The translations under genes and the position numbers were made by a program. From the NCBI RefSeq assembly GCF_000820025.1, contig NZ_CDBI01000001.1, positions 1 through 64,000 of the forward strand: a stretch of DNA of 64,000 nucleotides. Direction: 5' to 3'. Position 1 is the stretch's first letter; every line of letters begins with the position of its first letter. The notes below the pieces were generated by a model, which saw only the letters and a list, made by a program, of their open reading frames with translations, had not been told where the DNA came from and did no database searches. Positions 10,857-21,825 of the stretch are shown here, piece by piece. Source of the DNA: Aeromonas popoffii (GTDB lineage: Bacteria > Pseudomonadota > Gammaproteobacteria > Enterobacterales > Aeromonadaceae).

Positions 10857-11308
10857 AACAACCTCAGTGCGGGTGAACTTGAATGAATCTCAGGTCTGTT
10901 GCAGCCAACGAAATAATGTTGCTGCCAACTCACCATGATATAGCTCCTTGAGAATTAAAATGGGGGTATCCCCTCGTTTTTCAAGTCTGAAGGGTGACAG
11001 CGCGCCGGTTCTTCAGAAAAAACGGCCAAGTGGACTGTGATTGAACACCTTGTTCTGTCAAAGTAAATCGTTCGATTGCAATCTCAGTTTAATGACCACA
11101 ATTTATTTGAGGCTGTCTCAAATTTAGTGATCCAAGTCTAATATTAGATACCTCAATTGAGGTAATGTAGACACCAGTAATTATAGGGGGCAAAAAAGCC
11201 TCCACCTGCCCCACTCGATGTGTGGTGCTTCAGGATGAGCCGTGCGTAAGGAACTCGCGACCACTCGGTGAGGATCGTTTCCATTAATCTGATTTCTGAG
11301 GCATTACA
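10857..11308. other. fxsA-aspA intergenic region (452 bp)
   Basis: No credible gene is visible here. The region contains the divergent promoters of fxsA and aspA and a set of inverted repeats described separately. It is notably AT-rich between about 11050 and 11170 compared with the flanking genes. Confidence 0.7.
11072..11164 (+). promoter_or_regulatory. Candidate operator cluster upstream of aspA
   Basis: Three dyads occur within 93 bp. A GAT-N4-ATC core at 11072-11085 weakly resembles an FNR box. ATTTGAG-GCTGT-CTCAAAT spans 11105-11123. A perfect 16-bp palindrome TACCTCAATTGAGGTA spans 11149-11164. The last two share the CTCAA/TTGAG half-site, which suggests one dimeric regulator. E. coli aspA is controlled by FNR and CRP, but no clear CRP site is seen. 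Confidence 0.45.
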
Positions 11309-12751
11309 ATGAGCGACATCAAGAACGTCCGCATTGAAGAAGACCTGCTGGGCACCAAAGAAGTTTCCAATCATTTCTACTACGGTGTGCACACCCTGCG
11401 CGCTGTCGAGAACTTCAAGATCAGCTCTCAGAAGATTTCTGACGTTCCGGAATTCGTCCGCGGCATGGTACTGACCAAGAAGGCCGCCGCCATGGCGAAC
11501 GGCGAACTGGGTACCATTCGTCCTGAAATTGCTGACAAGATCGTAGAAGCCTGCGACCTGATGCTGAACACCGGCAAATGCTTCGACCAGTTCCCGGTCG
11601 ACGTGTATCAAGGTGGTGCCGGCACCTCCGTCAACATGAACACCAACGAAGTACTGGCCAACATCGCCCTCGAGATCATGGGTCTGGCGAAAGGCCGCTA
11701 CGATGTCATCAACCCGAACGACCACGTCAACAAGTGCCAGTCCACCAACGACGCCTACCCCACCGGTTTCCGCGTTGCCGTGGTAAACAGCACAGACACC
11801 ACGCTGCACGCGCTGGAAGCGCTGATCGCCGCCTTCTATGACAAGGCCAAGGAGTTCAAGAGCATTCTGAAGATGGGTCGTACCCAGCTGCAGGACGCAG
11901 TTCCCATGACCCTGGGCCAAGAATTCCACGCCTTCGCCGTCACCCTGCGTGAAGAGATCAAGTCCATCAAGCGTTGCCAGGAGCTGCTGCTGGAAGTGAA
12001 CCTGGGCGCGACCGCGATCGGTACCGGCCTGAACACCCCGCCCGAGTACTCAGCCTTGGCCATCAAGCGACTGGCCGAGATCACAGGTCGTGCCTATGTG
12101 CCGGCAGAGGATTTGATTGAGGCCACTTCAGACTGCGGCGCCTACGTGATGCTGCACGGCGCCATCAAGCGTCTGGCCATGAAAATGTCCAAGATCTGTA
12201 ACGATCTGCGTCTGCTCTCCTCCGGCCCGCGCACCGCACTCAAAGAGATCAACCTGCCGGAAATGCAGGCGGGCTCCTCCATCATGCCGGCCAAGGTCAA
12301 CCCGGTTATCCCGGAAGTGGTCAACCAGAGCTGCTTCAAGGTATTCGGTAACGACGTCACCATCACCTTCGCCGCCGAAGCGGGTCAGCTGCAGCTAAAC
12401 GTCATGGAGCCGGTGATTGGCCAGGCCATGTTCGAATCCCTTAGCCTGATGGAAAAAGCCTGTATCTCCCTGCGCGAGAAGTGCGTCGAAGGCATCACTG
12501 CCAACCCGGAAATCTGCATGAACCATGTGCTGAATTCCATCGGCATCGTGACCTACCTGAACCCCTTCATCGGCCACCACGAAGGGGATATCGTCGGCAA
12601 GATCTGTGCCCAGACCGGCAAGAACGTCCGTGAGGTCGTGCTGGAACGCGGCCTGCTGACCGCAGAGCAGCTGGATGAAATTCTCTCCATCGAGAACCTG
12701 ATGAACCCGCAATACAAAGCCAAGCGCTACACCCGCGAAGCCAACGTATAA
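11309..12751 (+). CDS. aspA: Aspartate ammonia-lyase
   Basis: AspA deaminates L-aspartate to fumarate and ammonia, feeding fumarate respiration under anaerobic conditions. The 480-residue product has the fumarase/aspartase superfamily signature [11 protein letters not shown] (about 322-332), with the catalytic-loop serine, and the [10 protein letters not shown] and QSTNDAYPT substrate-binding segments. Its length is typical of the tetrameric enzyme. dcuA lies downstream on the same strand. The pairing gives coupled fumarate production and aspartate/succinate exchange. A stem-loop without a T run follows the stop codon, so read-through into dcuA is likely. Confidence 0.97.
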   Translation: MSDIKNVRIEEDLLGTKEVSNHFYYGVHTLRAVENFKISSQKISDVPEFVRGMVLTKKAAAMANGELGTIRPEIADKIVEACDLMLNTGKCFDQFPVDVYQGGAGTSVNMNTNEVLANIALEIMGLAKGRYDVINPNDHVNKCQSTNDAYPTGFRVAVVNSTDTTLHALEALIAAFYDKAKEFKSILKMGRTQLQDAVPMTLGQEFHAFAVTLREEIKSIKRCQELLLEVNLGATAIGTGLNTPPEYSALAIKRLAEITGRAYVPAEDLIEATSDCGAYVMLHGAIKRLAMKMSKICNDLRLLSSGPRTALKEINLPEMQAGSSIMPAKVNPVIPEVVNQSCFKVFGNDVTITFAAEAGQLQLNVMEPVIGQAMFESLSLMEKACISLREKCVEGITANPEICMNHVLNSIGIVTYLNPFIGHHEGDIVGKICAQTGKNVREVVLERGLLTAEQLDEILSIENLMNPQYKAKRYTREANV

Positions 12752-12760
12752 GCGAGCAAA

Positions 12761-12825
12761 TGGGCCGGGTTTATCCCGGCCCATAAAGTCAGTTCCCGAT
12801 AGGTCTTGCCCAGCCCCATCGGGAA
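12761..12825 (+). other. Two stem-loops between aspA and dcuA
   Basis: TGGGCCGGG-TTTAT-CCCGGCCCA (12761-12783) is followed by a longer-range pair TTCCCGAT/ATCGGGAA (12793-12800 with 12818-12825). Neither is followed by a T tract. They may protect the aspA 3' end or partly attenuate transcription into dcuA and are not typical full terminators. Confidence 0.55.
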
Positions 12826-12878
12826 TTGGCTTTTCTGCCAAATAAAACCTAAAAAAACTGGAAAATGGAGTGTTCACT

Positions 12879-14198
12879 ATGATTGTTATCGAGTTACTTG
12901 TGGTGCTCGCCGCTATCTATCTGGGTGCCCGGATAGGCAGTATCGGTATCGGCTTTGCCGGTGGTCTGGGTGTGCTGGTACTGACCTGGGGCCTGGGGGT
13001 AGCAATTCCGGGCGACCAACTGGTCACCTTCATCCCTTGGGACGTGATCATGATCATCGCGTCCGTCATCTGTGCCATTGCCTGTATGCAACTGGCGGGA
13101 GGCATGGACTACCTGGTATCGCTGGCAGAAAAAGCCTTGCGCAAAAATCCCAAGTACATCACCTTCGCCGCCCCGATCGTGACCTATCTGATGACCATGC
13201 TGGCCGGTACCGGTCACACCGCCTTCTCCACCCTGCCGGTGATCGCCGAAGTGGCCAAGGAGCAGGGCATTCGTCCTTCCCGTCCACTCTCCATCGCGGT
13301 TGTTGCCTCCCAGATCGCCATCACCGCCTCCCCAATCTCCGCGGCCGTGGTTGCTTTCTCCGGCATGCTGGAGCCGTTCGGTATTGACTACCTGACCCTG
13401 CTGGCCATCTGCATTCCCTCCACCTTCATTGCCTGTATCCTGGGCGCCTTCATTGCCAACATGATGGGCAAACCGCTGGAGCAGGATGAAGTCTATCTGG
13501 AGCGTAAAGCCAAGGGACTGATCAAGCTGCGCGGCACCACCAAGCTGGAGCTGAAGCCTTACGCCAAGGTTTCTGTCTGGATCTTCATCTCCGCCATCGT
13601 AGCGGTCATGGCCTATGCCACCGCCATCTCAGGTAAAGTGGGCCTGATCACCAACCCGCCGATCCCCCGTGACGGAGCCATCATGGGCATCATGCTGGCC
13701 GCTGCCACCATCATGACCCTGGTCTGCAAACTGGATGCCACTCAAGTGACCAACATGCCGACCTTCAAATCCGGTATGTCCGCCTGTATCTGCGTACTGG
13801 GTGTGGCCTGGCTGGGCAACGTCTTCGTGAAAAGCAACATGGACACCATACAGCTGATCGCCGGTGACCTGCTGAACCAGTACTCCTGGCTGCTGGCCGT
13901 TGTGCTGTTCTTCGCCGCCATGCTGCTCTACTCACAAGGCGCCACCACCAAGGCCCTGATGCCGGCTGCGCTGGCACTGGGTGTCAGCCCGCTGACCGCC
14001 ATCGCCTCTTTCGCCGCCGTGAGCGCCCTGTTCGTACTGCCGACCTACCCGACCCTGCTGGCCGCGGTCGAGATGGACGACACCGGCTCGACCCGTATCG
14101 GCAAGGCCGTGTTCAACCACCCCTTCTTCATCCCCGGCACTGCGACCATCGCTTTCGCCGTGGCATTGGGCTTCTTCTTTGGCGGCATGATACTCTGA
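12879..14198 (+). CDS. dcuA: Anaerobic C4-dicarboxylate transporter DcuA
   Basis: The 439-residue inner-membrane carrier exchanges aspartate, fumarate, malate and succinate. It matches the Dcu family in length and in its run of 10 or more TM helices, beginning MIVIELLVVLAAIYLGARIG. The ATG at 12879 is preceded by GGAG at proper spacing; a GTG nine bases upstream is unlikely. DcuA is favoured over DcuB because of linkage to aspA, as in E. coli. A strong terminator closes the unit. Confidence 0.92.
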   Translation: MIVIELLVVLAAIYLGARIGSIGIGFAGGLGVLVLTWGLGVAIPGDQLVTFIPWDVIMIIASVICAIACMQLAGGMDYLVSLAEKALRKNPKYITFAAPIVTYLMTMLAGTGHTAFSTLPVIAEVAKEQGIRPSRPLSIAVVASQIAITASPISAAVVAFSGMLEPFGIDYLTLLAICIPSTFIACILGAFIANMMGKPLEQDEVYLERKAKGLIKLRGTTKLELKPYAKVSVWIFISAIVAVMAYATAISGKVGLITNPPIPRDGAIMGIMLAAATIMTLVCKLDATQVTNMPTFKSGMSACICVLGVAWLGNVFVKSNMDTIQLIAGDLLNQYSWLLAVVLFFAAMLLYSQGATTKALMPAALALGVSPLTAIASFAAVSALFVLPTYPTLLAAVEMDDTGSTRIGKAVFNHPFFIPGTATIAFAVALGFFFGGMIL

Positions 14199-14223
14199 TC
14201 AGCATTTCATGCTAAAAACCCTC

Positions 14224-14249
14224 AAACGGCCCGCTTTGGGCCGTTTTTT
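14224..14249 (+). terminator. Intrinsic terminator of aspA-dcuA
   Basis: The stem AAACGGCCC/GGGCCGTTT with loop GCTTT is followed by further Ts, 26 bp after the dcuA stop codon. Confidence 0.92.
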
Positions 14250-14396
14250 ATGCCTGGCTTTTGCGTCTAATCATTAATTAATCCTTATGCACTTCAGTTT
14301 CTATCAAGGTTCGCAGATCTACTCTGGGCATCGGAACAGAAACCGATCAACAGGGCCAGCACAGGCCCGACAGTGTTTACACCAGAGGAACGAACA

Positions 14397-15482
14397 ATGA
14401 AAAAGACAGCATTGACTATGGCCATCTCCAGCGTGCTGCTGGCCGGTGGTGCGCAAGCCGCTACCGTCTATGACCAGAACGACACCAAACTCGAGATTGG
14501 TGGCCGTGCTCAAGGCATGTACTACGGTACCGATGACAACGGCTCCGAAGGTGATCAGAGCTACTTCCGTCTGCACGTTGCCGGCGAAACCAAGATAGAT
14601 AGCGAACTCAAAGCATTCGGCTTCGCTGAATACAACCTGCCGGTCTCCGGTTCTGACAACGACGAACTGCGTTATGCCTACGCCGGCATCAAGCACGATC
14701 GTTTCGGTGCCTTCAGCTATGGCCGTCAGGATGGTCTGTTCACCAAAGCCGTGAACAACTACACCGACGTGCTGGCTGAGTGGGGCGGTGACGGCCTGGG
14801 TAAAGACACAGAAGTGTTCGGCACCGGCCGCACCAACGGCCTGGCCCAGTACATCTATACCTATCAGGACCTGACCCTGGGTGCCCAGTTCACCGGTAAC
14901 AACGATCCGCAGAACGCTGATCGCTCCAACCGCGTTGGCCCGAACAGCACCTGGAATCCGAAGGGTTCTTCCGAAGGTTTCGCCGTGTCTGCCAACTATG
15001 ACTTCGACATGGGCCTGAGCCTGGGTACTGCCTACAACCAGGCTGGCAAGACCGACGAGCAAGTAGCCAATGCCGCTTTCGGTGGCGATCGCGATGCCAA
15101 GCTGTATGGCGTGGGTGCCAAGTACGCAGTCGGCGACCTCTACCTGGCTGCGACCTACTCCCACGGTGAAGACCACCTGTTCGTCAACAACGGCTATGCC
15201 GAGAAGATGGATGGCTACGAAGCCGTAGCCCAGTACACCATCGGCAAGTTCAAGCCGTCTCTGGCCTACCTGCGTACCGACGTGAAAGACAACGCCCGCG
15301 GCATCGACGAGACCGCTACCGAATATGTTTCCATCGGTGCCTGGTACAACTTCACCGACAACTTCAACGCCTATGTTGATTACAAAATCAACCTGTTGGA
15401 CGAAGCGGGATCTACCAGCATGAATACTCTGGGCAAGAACACCGACGACGTGGTCGCCGTGGCCCTGCAGTACAACTTCTAA
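14397..15482 (+). CDS. General outer-membrane porin (OmpC/OmpF-like trimeric type)
   Basis: This is a 361-residue outer-membrane protein with a signal peptide MKKTALTMAISSVLLAGGAQA cleaved before ATVYDQ. The body alternates polar and aromatic residues, as expected for a 16-stranded beta barrel. It carries the porin opening KLEIGGRAQGMYY, and the C-terminus ends in an aromatic residue (LQYNF) as required for outer-membrane assembly. The ATG at 14397 follows AGAGGAA; an upstream in-frame ATG at 14373 would precede the signal peptide. It is a single transcription unit closed by a terminator. The exact Aeromonas porin name cannot be fixed. Confidence 0.9.
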   Translation: MKKTALTMAISSVLLAGGAQAATVYDQNDTKLEIGGRAQGMYYGTDDNGSEGDQSYFRLHVAGETKIDSELKAFGFAEYNLPVSGSDNDELRYAYAGIKHDRFGAFSYGRQDGLFTKAVNNYTDVLAEWGGDGLGKDTEVFGTGRTNGLAQYIYTYQDLTLGAQFTGNNDPQNADRSNRVGPNSTWNPKGSSEGFAVSANYDFDMGLSLGTAYNQAGKTDEQVANAAFGGDRDAKLYGVGAKYAVGDLYLAATYSHGEDHLFVNNGYAEKMDGYEAVAQYTIGKFKPSLAYLRTDVKDNARGIDETATEYVSIGAWYNFTDNFNAYVDYKINLLDEAGSTSMNTLGKNTDDVVAVALQYNF

Positions 15483-15511
15483 GCCGTTCCTGAATTGCCT
15501 ACTGTATTGTT

Positions 15512-15535
15512 ACCGGCCGCCCTGCGGCCGGTTTT
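15512..15535 (+). terminator. Intrinsic terminator of the porin gene
   Basis: ACCGGCCGC-CCT-GCGGCCGGT followed by Ts, 30 bp after the stop codon. Confidence 0.92.
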
Positions 15536-15545
15536 TGATTGCCCG

Positions 15546-16739
15546 TCAGATATTAATCCGCGCCAGACTCGGCTCGCGGTGAAAGCAGTTCACCAGCAGC
15601 AGCAAGGTCGTCACGCCGACCGTCCCCAGCACCAGCCAGGGTAACCAAGGCTGCCCCTGAGCATTGGCGTAGTCATGCAAGGCTCCGCCCCCCACGTATC
15701 CCGTCATGCCACCGAGCGCCAGCCCCAACCGGCTGAAGCCCATGTAACTGCCACGAGCCCCCGGCTGCGCCAATTTGGTCATGAGGGTCTCCCGCGCCGG
15801 CTCGGCGATGACGATCCCCAGGTAGAAGCAGGCCAGCAGCATGAAGACCGCAGGCAGCGTGGTCGCAAACGCCACCAGCCCTATGCCGGCCGTCATCAGC
15901 AACACGCCCGCCATCAGCCGGCTCTCCAGCTTGAGGTGCTTCTCGCCATAGCGGGCAAGAGGGTACAGCAGCGCCAGCGAGATGGCAGTTTCCAGGGTAT
16001 ACATCCAGCCCACCGCAGTGGTGCTGCCCGCCATCTGTTTCACCAGAATGGGGAAGATCAGCATGACCTGCACCCAGAGTGCGTAGTAGCCACTCAGGAT
16101 CAGCACCAGCCGGCAGAAGGCCTTGTCCGCCAACACCTGGCCGAGACCGGCCCGGATCGGCGTCGGCCGCAGCGAGAGCTTGTAGGGCGGCAGGATCAGC
16201 AGGTTGCACAGGGCCGCACAGACAAACAGGCCAGCCCCTAGCAGGCAGACGTACTCGAAGTCGAAGTTGAGCAACCAGCTGCCAAGCAGCGCCCCCACCA
16301 CGGCGCCGGCGCTCTCCAGCATCATCAGCAAGGAGATGTAGCGACCCCGTTGACGCGGACGAGTGAACTTGATCACCAGGGCGGCCCGGGGGGGATCGAA
16401 CAGACAGCCGCCCAGCCCCGAGATGATGCAGGAGAGGATCAGGTCAAGCCCGCTCTGGGCATAGGCCAGACTGGCAAAACCCGCGGCCCGCAACAGCATG
16501 CCCCCCACTATGAGTGGCCGGGCACCAAACTTGTCTGCCAGCGATCCCCCAAACACCCCCAACCCCTGCTGGGTCAGCTGACGCAGCCCCAGCGCCAGAC
16601 CAACCACCCCGGCCGCCCAGCCAAGCTGATCCACGAAGCGCAGACTGATCATGGGCATCACCACGAAAAACCCCAGGATCACCAAGAGGGAATCCAACGC
16701 CAAAAACCACCGCCCCAACCGCCTCGCCCGCTCCACCAT
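15546..16739 (-). CDS. mdtH: MFS drug exporter MdtH
   Basis: This is a 397-residue major facilitator protein with 12 TM helices. It matches E. coli MdtH in many segments recalled from memory, such as [18 protein letters not shown] near the N-terminus, the loop 2-3 motif [12 protein letters not shown], the [11 protein letters not shown] segment and [21 protein letters not shown]. It exports drugs such as fluoroquinolones in E. coli; the physiological substrate is unknown. It converges with the porin gene and is divergent from a LysR-type regulator, which may control it. Confidence 0.9.
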   Translation of the reverse strand: MVERARRLGRWFLALDSLLVILGFFVVMPMISLRFVDQLGWAAGVVGLALGLRQLTQQGLGVFGGSLADKFGARPLIVGGMLLRAAGFASLAYAQSGLDLILSCIISGLGGCLFDPPRAALVIKFTRPRQRGRYISLLMMLESAGAVVGALLGSWLLNFDFEYVCLLGAGLFVCAALCNLLILPPYKLSLRPTPIRAGLGQVLADKAFCRLVLILSGYYALWVQVMLIFPILVKQMAGSTTAVGWMYTLETAISLALLYPLARYGEKHLKLESRLMAGVLLMTAGIGLVAFATTLPAVFMLLACFYLGIVIAEPARETLMTKLAQPGARGSYMGFSRLGLALGGMTGYVGGGALHDYANAQGQPWLPWLVLGTVGVTTLLLLVNCFHREPSLARINI

Positions 16740-16948
16740 GATTGCCTGACCCCTGCTTTGCTAATGACATCCAACTCGCTCGTCTCATCGCCCGGATGAC
16801 GCCGTCGCCAAATCAGGTCAAGGGTGACTGTAACCCCCTGACTCGACATGGCAATATGCCAATGCACGACGATTGAGACTGCTATTCTGGAAGGGCGCCA
16901 GATATAGTGGTAGCCGACAACTGGCTATATTTCATATTGGATTACGTT

Positions 16949-17848
16949 ATGGCTATGACTCTGGATGACTTGCAATTACTACTGGATGTGGTCAATCGCG
17001 GCAGCTTCAGCAAGGCGGCGGCCATTCGCGGCTGGTCCCAACCCATGGTCAGTCAGCGAATCGCCGTGCTGGAACAGGCGCTGGGACAACCCCTGTTTCG
17101 CCGCCACAGACGCGGCGCTACCCCGACCCCGGCCTGCGAACAGTTTCTGCCTGCGGCAGCCGCCGCGCTCACTGCACTGGAAGGGGGACGCCTGGCGATG
17201 CAAGGTGCGCCAGCCCTGCCCCGCATCAAGCTCTCCTGCCTCCCTTCCCTGACCACTGTGGTGTTTGGCCCCCTGCTGCTGGCGCTGGTGGATGAAGCAT
17301 TCGAGATCCGCTGCAATACGGATCACTCCGGCATCATCATGCAAGAGCTGCTGACCGGTGAAACAGACGTCGGCTTCATCCTCAAGTGTCCGGCCATCGC
17401 CGGCATCCAGCTCGAGTTGCTCTGCCGCTCCCCCATCATAGCGGTAGCCTGCGCCACCCACCCGCTGGCGGGGCAGCGGGGCCTGACCCTGCAAGACATA
17501 GCCAACGAGCGGCTGGCTCCCCAGCAGTGGGGCACAGGCTGCGACGAATTGATCCTGCAACTGCGACTGCTACGCCAGGTGGCGAGCCCGCTGCATGCGA
17601 TCCAGCCCGCCAGTGCGGCGCGGGAGTTGGCGCTGGAGCACGGCTTCATCACCCTGATGCCGGCACTCGCCATCAGCCGGGACCTGGAGGTTGGCCGCCT
17701 GATCCAGCTGGATGTGGTGGATCTGCCGCAGGATCACTGGGATGTCATGATGGCCTGGCGCAGCGGCAAACGACCCAACCCCGCCAAGGAGCGGGTGCTG
17801 GAAGCCGCCCGCACCCTGGCCCGACGCTGGTCGGGTAAATCCGCATAA
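16949..17848 (+). CDS. LysR-type transcriptional regulator
   Basis: This regulator of about 299 residues has an N-terminal winged HTH (LQLLLDVVNRGSFSKAAAIR, then SQPMVSQRIAVLEQALGQPLFRR) and a C-terminal periplasmic-binding-protein-like effector domain. Its co-inducer is not deducible. It is divergent from mdtH across 209 bp, so the exporter is an obvious candidate target, but LysR proteins also act elsewhere. The ATG at 16949 or the next one at 16955 may start translation, since neither has a strong ribosome-binding site. Domain assignment is secure; function is not. Confidence 0.88.
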   Translation: MAMTLDDLQLLLDVVNRGSFSKAAAIRGWSQPMVSQRIAVLEQALGQPLFRRHRRGATPTPACEQFLPAAAAALTALEGGRLAMQGAPALPRIKLSCLPSLTTVVFGPLLLALVDEAFEIRCNTDHSGIIMQELLTGETDVGFILKCPAIAGIQLELLCRSPIIAVACATHPLAGQRGLTLQDIANERLAPQQWGTGCDELILQLRLLRQVASPLHAIQPASAARELALEHGFITLMPALAISRDLEVGRLIQLDVVDLPQDHWDVMMAWRSGKRPNPAKERVLEAARTLARRWSGKSA

Positions 17849-17852
17849 AAAA

Positions 17853-17872
17853 GCGCCGGACAAGTCCGGCGC
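17853..17872 (-). terminator. Terminator for the elastase gene
   Basis: The GCGCCGGAC/GTCCGGCGC stem is followed on the minus strand by a six-T run. It lies between the convergent LysR and elastase genes and may also serve the LysR gene less efficiently. Confidence 0.85.
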
Positions 17873-17899
17873 CAAACGCTAGATCACATCAACCAGGGA

Positions 17900-20020
<2,121 letters not shown>

Positions 20021-20575
20021 ATGTTTTCATGGCAACTGGACGATGAGTTGGCGCTGCTGTTCTTGCAGCCCGACATGGCAAGCGAACTCTTTGGCCTGTG
20101 CCGGGAGAACCGCGACTACCTGACCCAATGGCTGCCCTGGCCTCCCTACATACAGCAGCCGGCCGACAGCGCCACCTTCATCCGCCACGCCATCGAGAAG
20201 TTTGCCCGCGGCGAGGGATTGACCACCGTCATCGAGTATCAGGGCGAGGTCGTCGGTGTCATCGGCTACAACCAGATCGATCAGGCGCTGGCCAAGGTCA
20301 CCATCGGCTACTGGCTGGCGGAACGCTGGCAGGGCAACGGCATCATCACCCGCGCCTGTCAGGCCCTGATCCATCACGCCTTCGAAGAGATGGGGATGGA
20401 GAAGGTTGAGATCAGCACGGCGGTGGAAAACGAGCCCAGCCGGGCGGTGTGCGAGCGACTCGGCATGCAGCCGGAGGGGATCAGCCGACGGGCCGAACGA
20501 CTGGTGGATCGTGTGGTGGACCACGTCCACTACGGCCTGCTGCGCGATGAGTGGCTAAGGCAACGCGATCACTGA
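20021..20575 (+). CDS. GNAT acetyltransferase, RimL/YdaF type
   Basis: This 184-residue N-acetyltransferase carries the acetyl-CoA binding motif A region (IGYWLAERWQGNGIITRACQ, with the Q-x-x-G-x-G/A type loop) and the downstream ENEPSRAVCERLGM segment typical of RimL-like enzymes. The ATG at 20021 has an AGAGGTAAGG ribosome-binding site. RimL-type enzymes acetylate N-terminal amines of ribosomal proteins, but family members also modify other substrates, so the target is not claimed. It precedes rimJ on the same strand by 57 bp. Confidence 0.85.
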   Translation: MFSWQLDDELALLFLQPDMASELFGLCRENRDYLTQWLPWPPYIQQPADSATFIRHAIEKFARGEGLTTVIEYQGEVVGVIGYNQIDQALAKVTIGYWLAERWQGNGIITRACQALIHHAFEEMGMEKVEISTAVENEPSRAVCERLGMQPEGISRRAERLVDRVVDHVHYGLLRDEWLRQRDH

Positions 20576-20632
20576 TGGCCGAGGCAGCCCGGCGGTCGGC
20601 ACCCTGCTTATGAATCCACAGAGGGAACCTTG

Positions 20633-21184
20633 ATGGCACTACCGCACCTCCGCACGGCCCGTACCCGGCTCACTGTATTGCCGCCCGAGCGGGCCGACCT
20701 GATGCTGGATTTCTATCTGCGCAATCGCGCTCACCTCACCCCCTGGGAACCCAGCCGGGACGAGGGTTTCTATACCCTGAGCCACTGGCATGGCCGCCTG
20801 CGCGACAGCTATGGTCAGTTCTTCAACGGCAGCGCCGTTCATCTGGTGGCGCTCGACCCCCTGGGCGAGCAGGTGATCGCCACCTGCAACTTCACCCACA
20901 TACTGATGGGCATGTTCAAGGCCTGCCATCTTGGTTATGCCATCGATCAGGCCCATGAAGGCCAGGGCCTGATGCAGGAGGTGATCGAGGCCGGGATTGA
21001 GTACCTGTTTCGGGAGCACGGCCTGCACCGGGTCATGGCCAGTTATATGCCAACCAATCTGCGCAGCGGTGCCCTGCTAGAGCGCCTCGGCTTCGAGCGA
21101 GAGGGCCTGGCCCGGGACTATCTGATGATCAACGGCCGCTGGGAGGATCATGTGCTCACCGCACGGATCAACCCGGCGATCTAG
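20633..21184 (+). CDS. rimJ: Ribosomal protein S5 N-alanine acetyltransferase RimJ
   Basis: The 183-residue GNAT protein resembles E. coli RimJ throughout: the LTPWEPSRDEGFY segment, GYAIDQAHEGQGLMQEV as acetyl-CoA loop, HRVMASYMPTNLRSGALLER, and the closing GRWEDHVLTA. RimJ acetylates the N-terminal alanine of ribosomal protein S5. The ATG at 20633, after AGAGGGA, is preferred over the TTG directly before it. It probably forms a two-gene unit with the preceding acetyltransferase and ends near a shared terminator. Confidence 0.9.
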   Translation: MALPHLRTARTRLTVLPPERADLMLDFYLRNRAHLTPWEPSRDEGFYTLSHWHGRLRDSYGQFFNGSAVHLVALDPLGEQVIATCNFTHILMGMFKACHLGYAIDQAHEGQGLMQEVIEAGIEYLFREHGLHRVMASYMPTNLRSGALLERLGFEREGLARDYLMINGRWEDHVLTARINPAI

Positions 21185-21235
21185 GCAAGAAGTGGCTCGC
21201 CAACAGCAGGCGAGTTGCCCGTCAGACATAAAAAA

Positions 21236-21264
21236 ACGGGTCCGGAGCTTGGCTCCGGACCCGT
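21236..21264. terminator. Terminator between rimJ and the lipoprotein gene
   Basis: The 13-bp perfect stem ACGGGTCCGGAGC/GCTCCGGACCCGT has a TTG loop. On the minus strand it is followed by a six-T run for the lipoprotein gene; it can also stop rimJ transcripts. Confidence 0.9.
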
Positions 21265-21283
21265 CTTCAGAAGAGGTGCAGGC

Positions 21284-21517
21284 TTAGTTAGCCTTGGCAT
21301 CGCTCACTGCGGCTTCAGCCTTGGAGACAGCTTTCTCGACGGTTGCAGTTGCTTCGGAAGCAACCTTCTCTACAGTAGAGGTGGCTTCGCTAGCGGCTTG
21401 CTCAACAGTTGCAGCAACGTCGGCGGCCGGAGTCGCTGCCGGAGCGGCGGCTTCTTCTTTCTGACCACAAGCGGTCAACATCAGGCCCAGGATACCGGCT
21501 ACCAGTACTTTGTTCAT
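21284..21517 (-). CDS. Small alanine-rich lipoprotein
   Basis: The 77-residue precursor has a short signal peptide with lipobox LTAC before G, so it should be lipidated at Cys19. The mature part is low-complexity and built from Ala, Glu, Val and Thr, with a repeated module like T-V-E-K-V-A-S-E-A-T, which suggests a long amphipathic helix. The ATG at 21517 follows GAGGG. A conserved family cannot be named. The abundance of regular heptad-like spacing recalls Lpp-type helical lipoproteins, but this is only an analogy. Confidence 0.8.
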   Translation of the reverse strand: MNKVLVAGILGLMLTACGQKEEAAAPAATPAADVAATVEQAASEATSTVEKVASEATATVEKAVSKAEAAVSDAKAN

Positions 21518-21825
21518 GTGCATACCCTCAAAAAATATGGAGAGATGGTTCGTTCAACCATCACAGTGCGTCCGTTCACCCGGTTAGAAACCCATAGACC
21601 GGGAGCCAAGAGGCGCGCAAAATATATCCCCATACGCCCCCAATGGAAACGAGTATCACAATGATATTTTCTCGTTGGCTGGATGAAAAGAACTGCTACA
21701 ACGACAAGCATTGGTACACAACACCCACCATTAACCCAAACCGTATAATAAACAACCGCAACCGGCGTGATTACTGGCGATAAACAGCGATTCTCGTCAT
21801 TCGGGTGAGAGACGAGATGCCCCTC
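21518..21825. other. Intergenic region (308 bp) between the lipoprotein and ydgJ-like genes
   Basis: No gene is seen. A near-palindrome AGTATCA-CAA-TGATATT (21652-21668) lies about 140 bp upstream of the lipoprotein start and could be an operator. A plus-strand TATAAT-like box occurs near 21746, but nothing is encoded downstream on that strand. Confidence 0.5.

Noticed and set aside
11044..11065. CRP site upstream of aspA
   Set aside because: Only one TGTGA half-site is present; the second half does not match TCACA.
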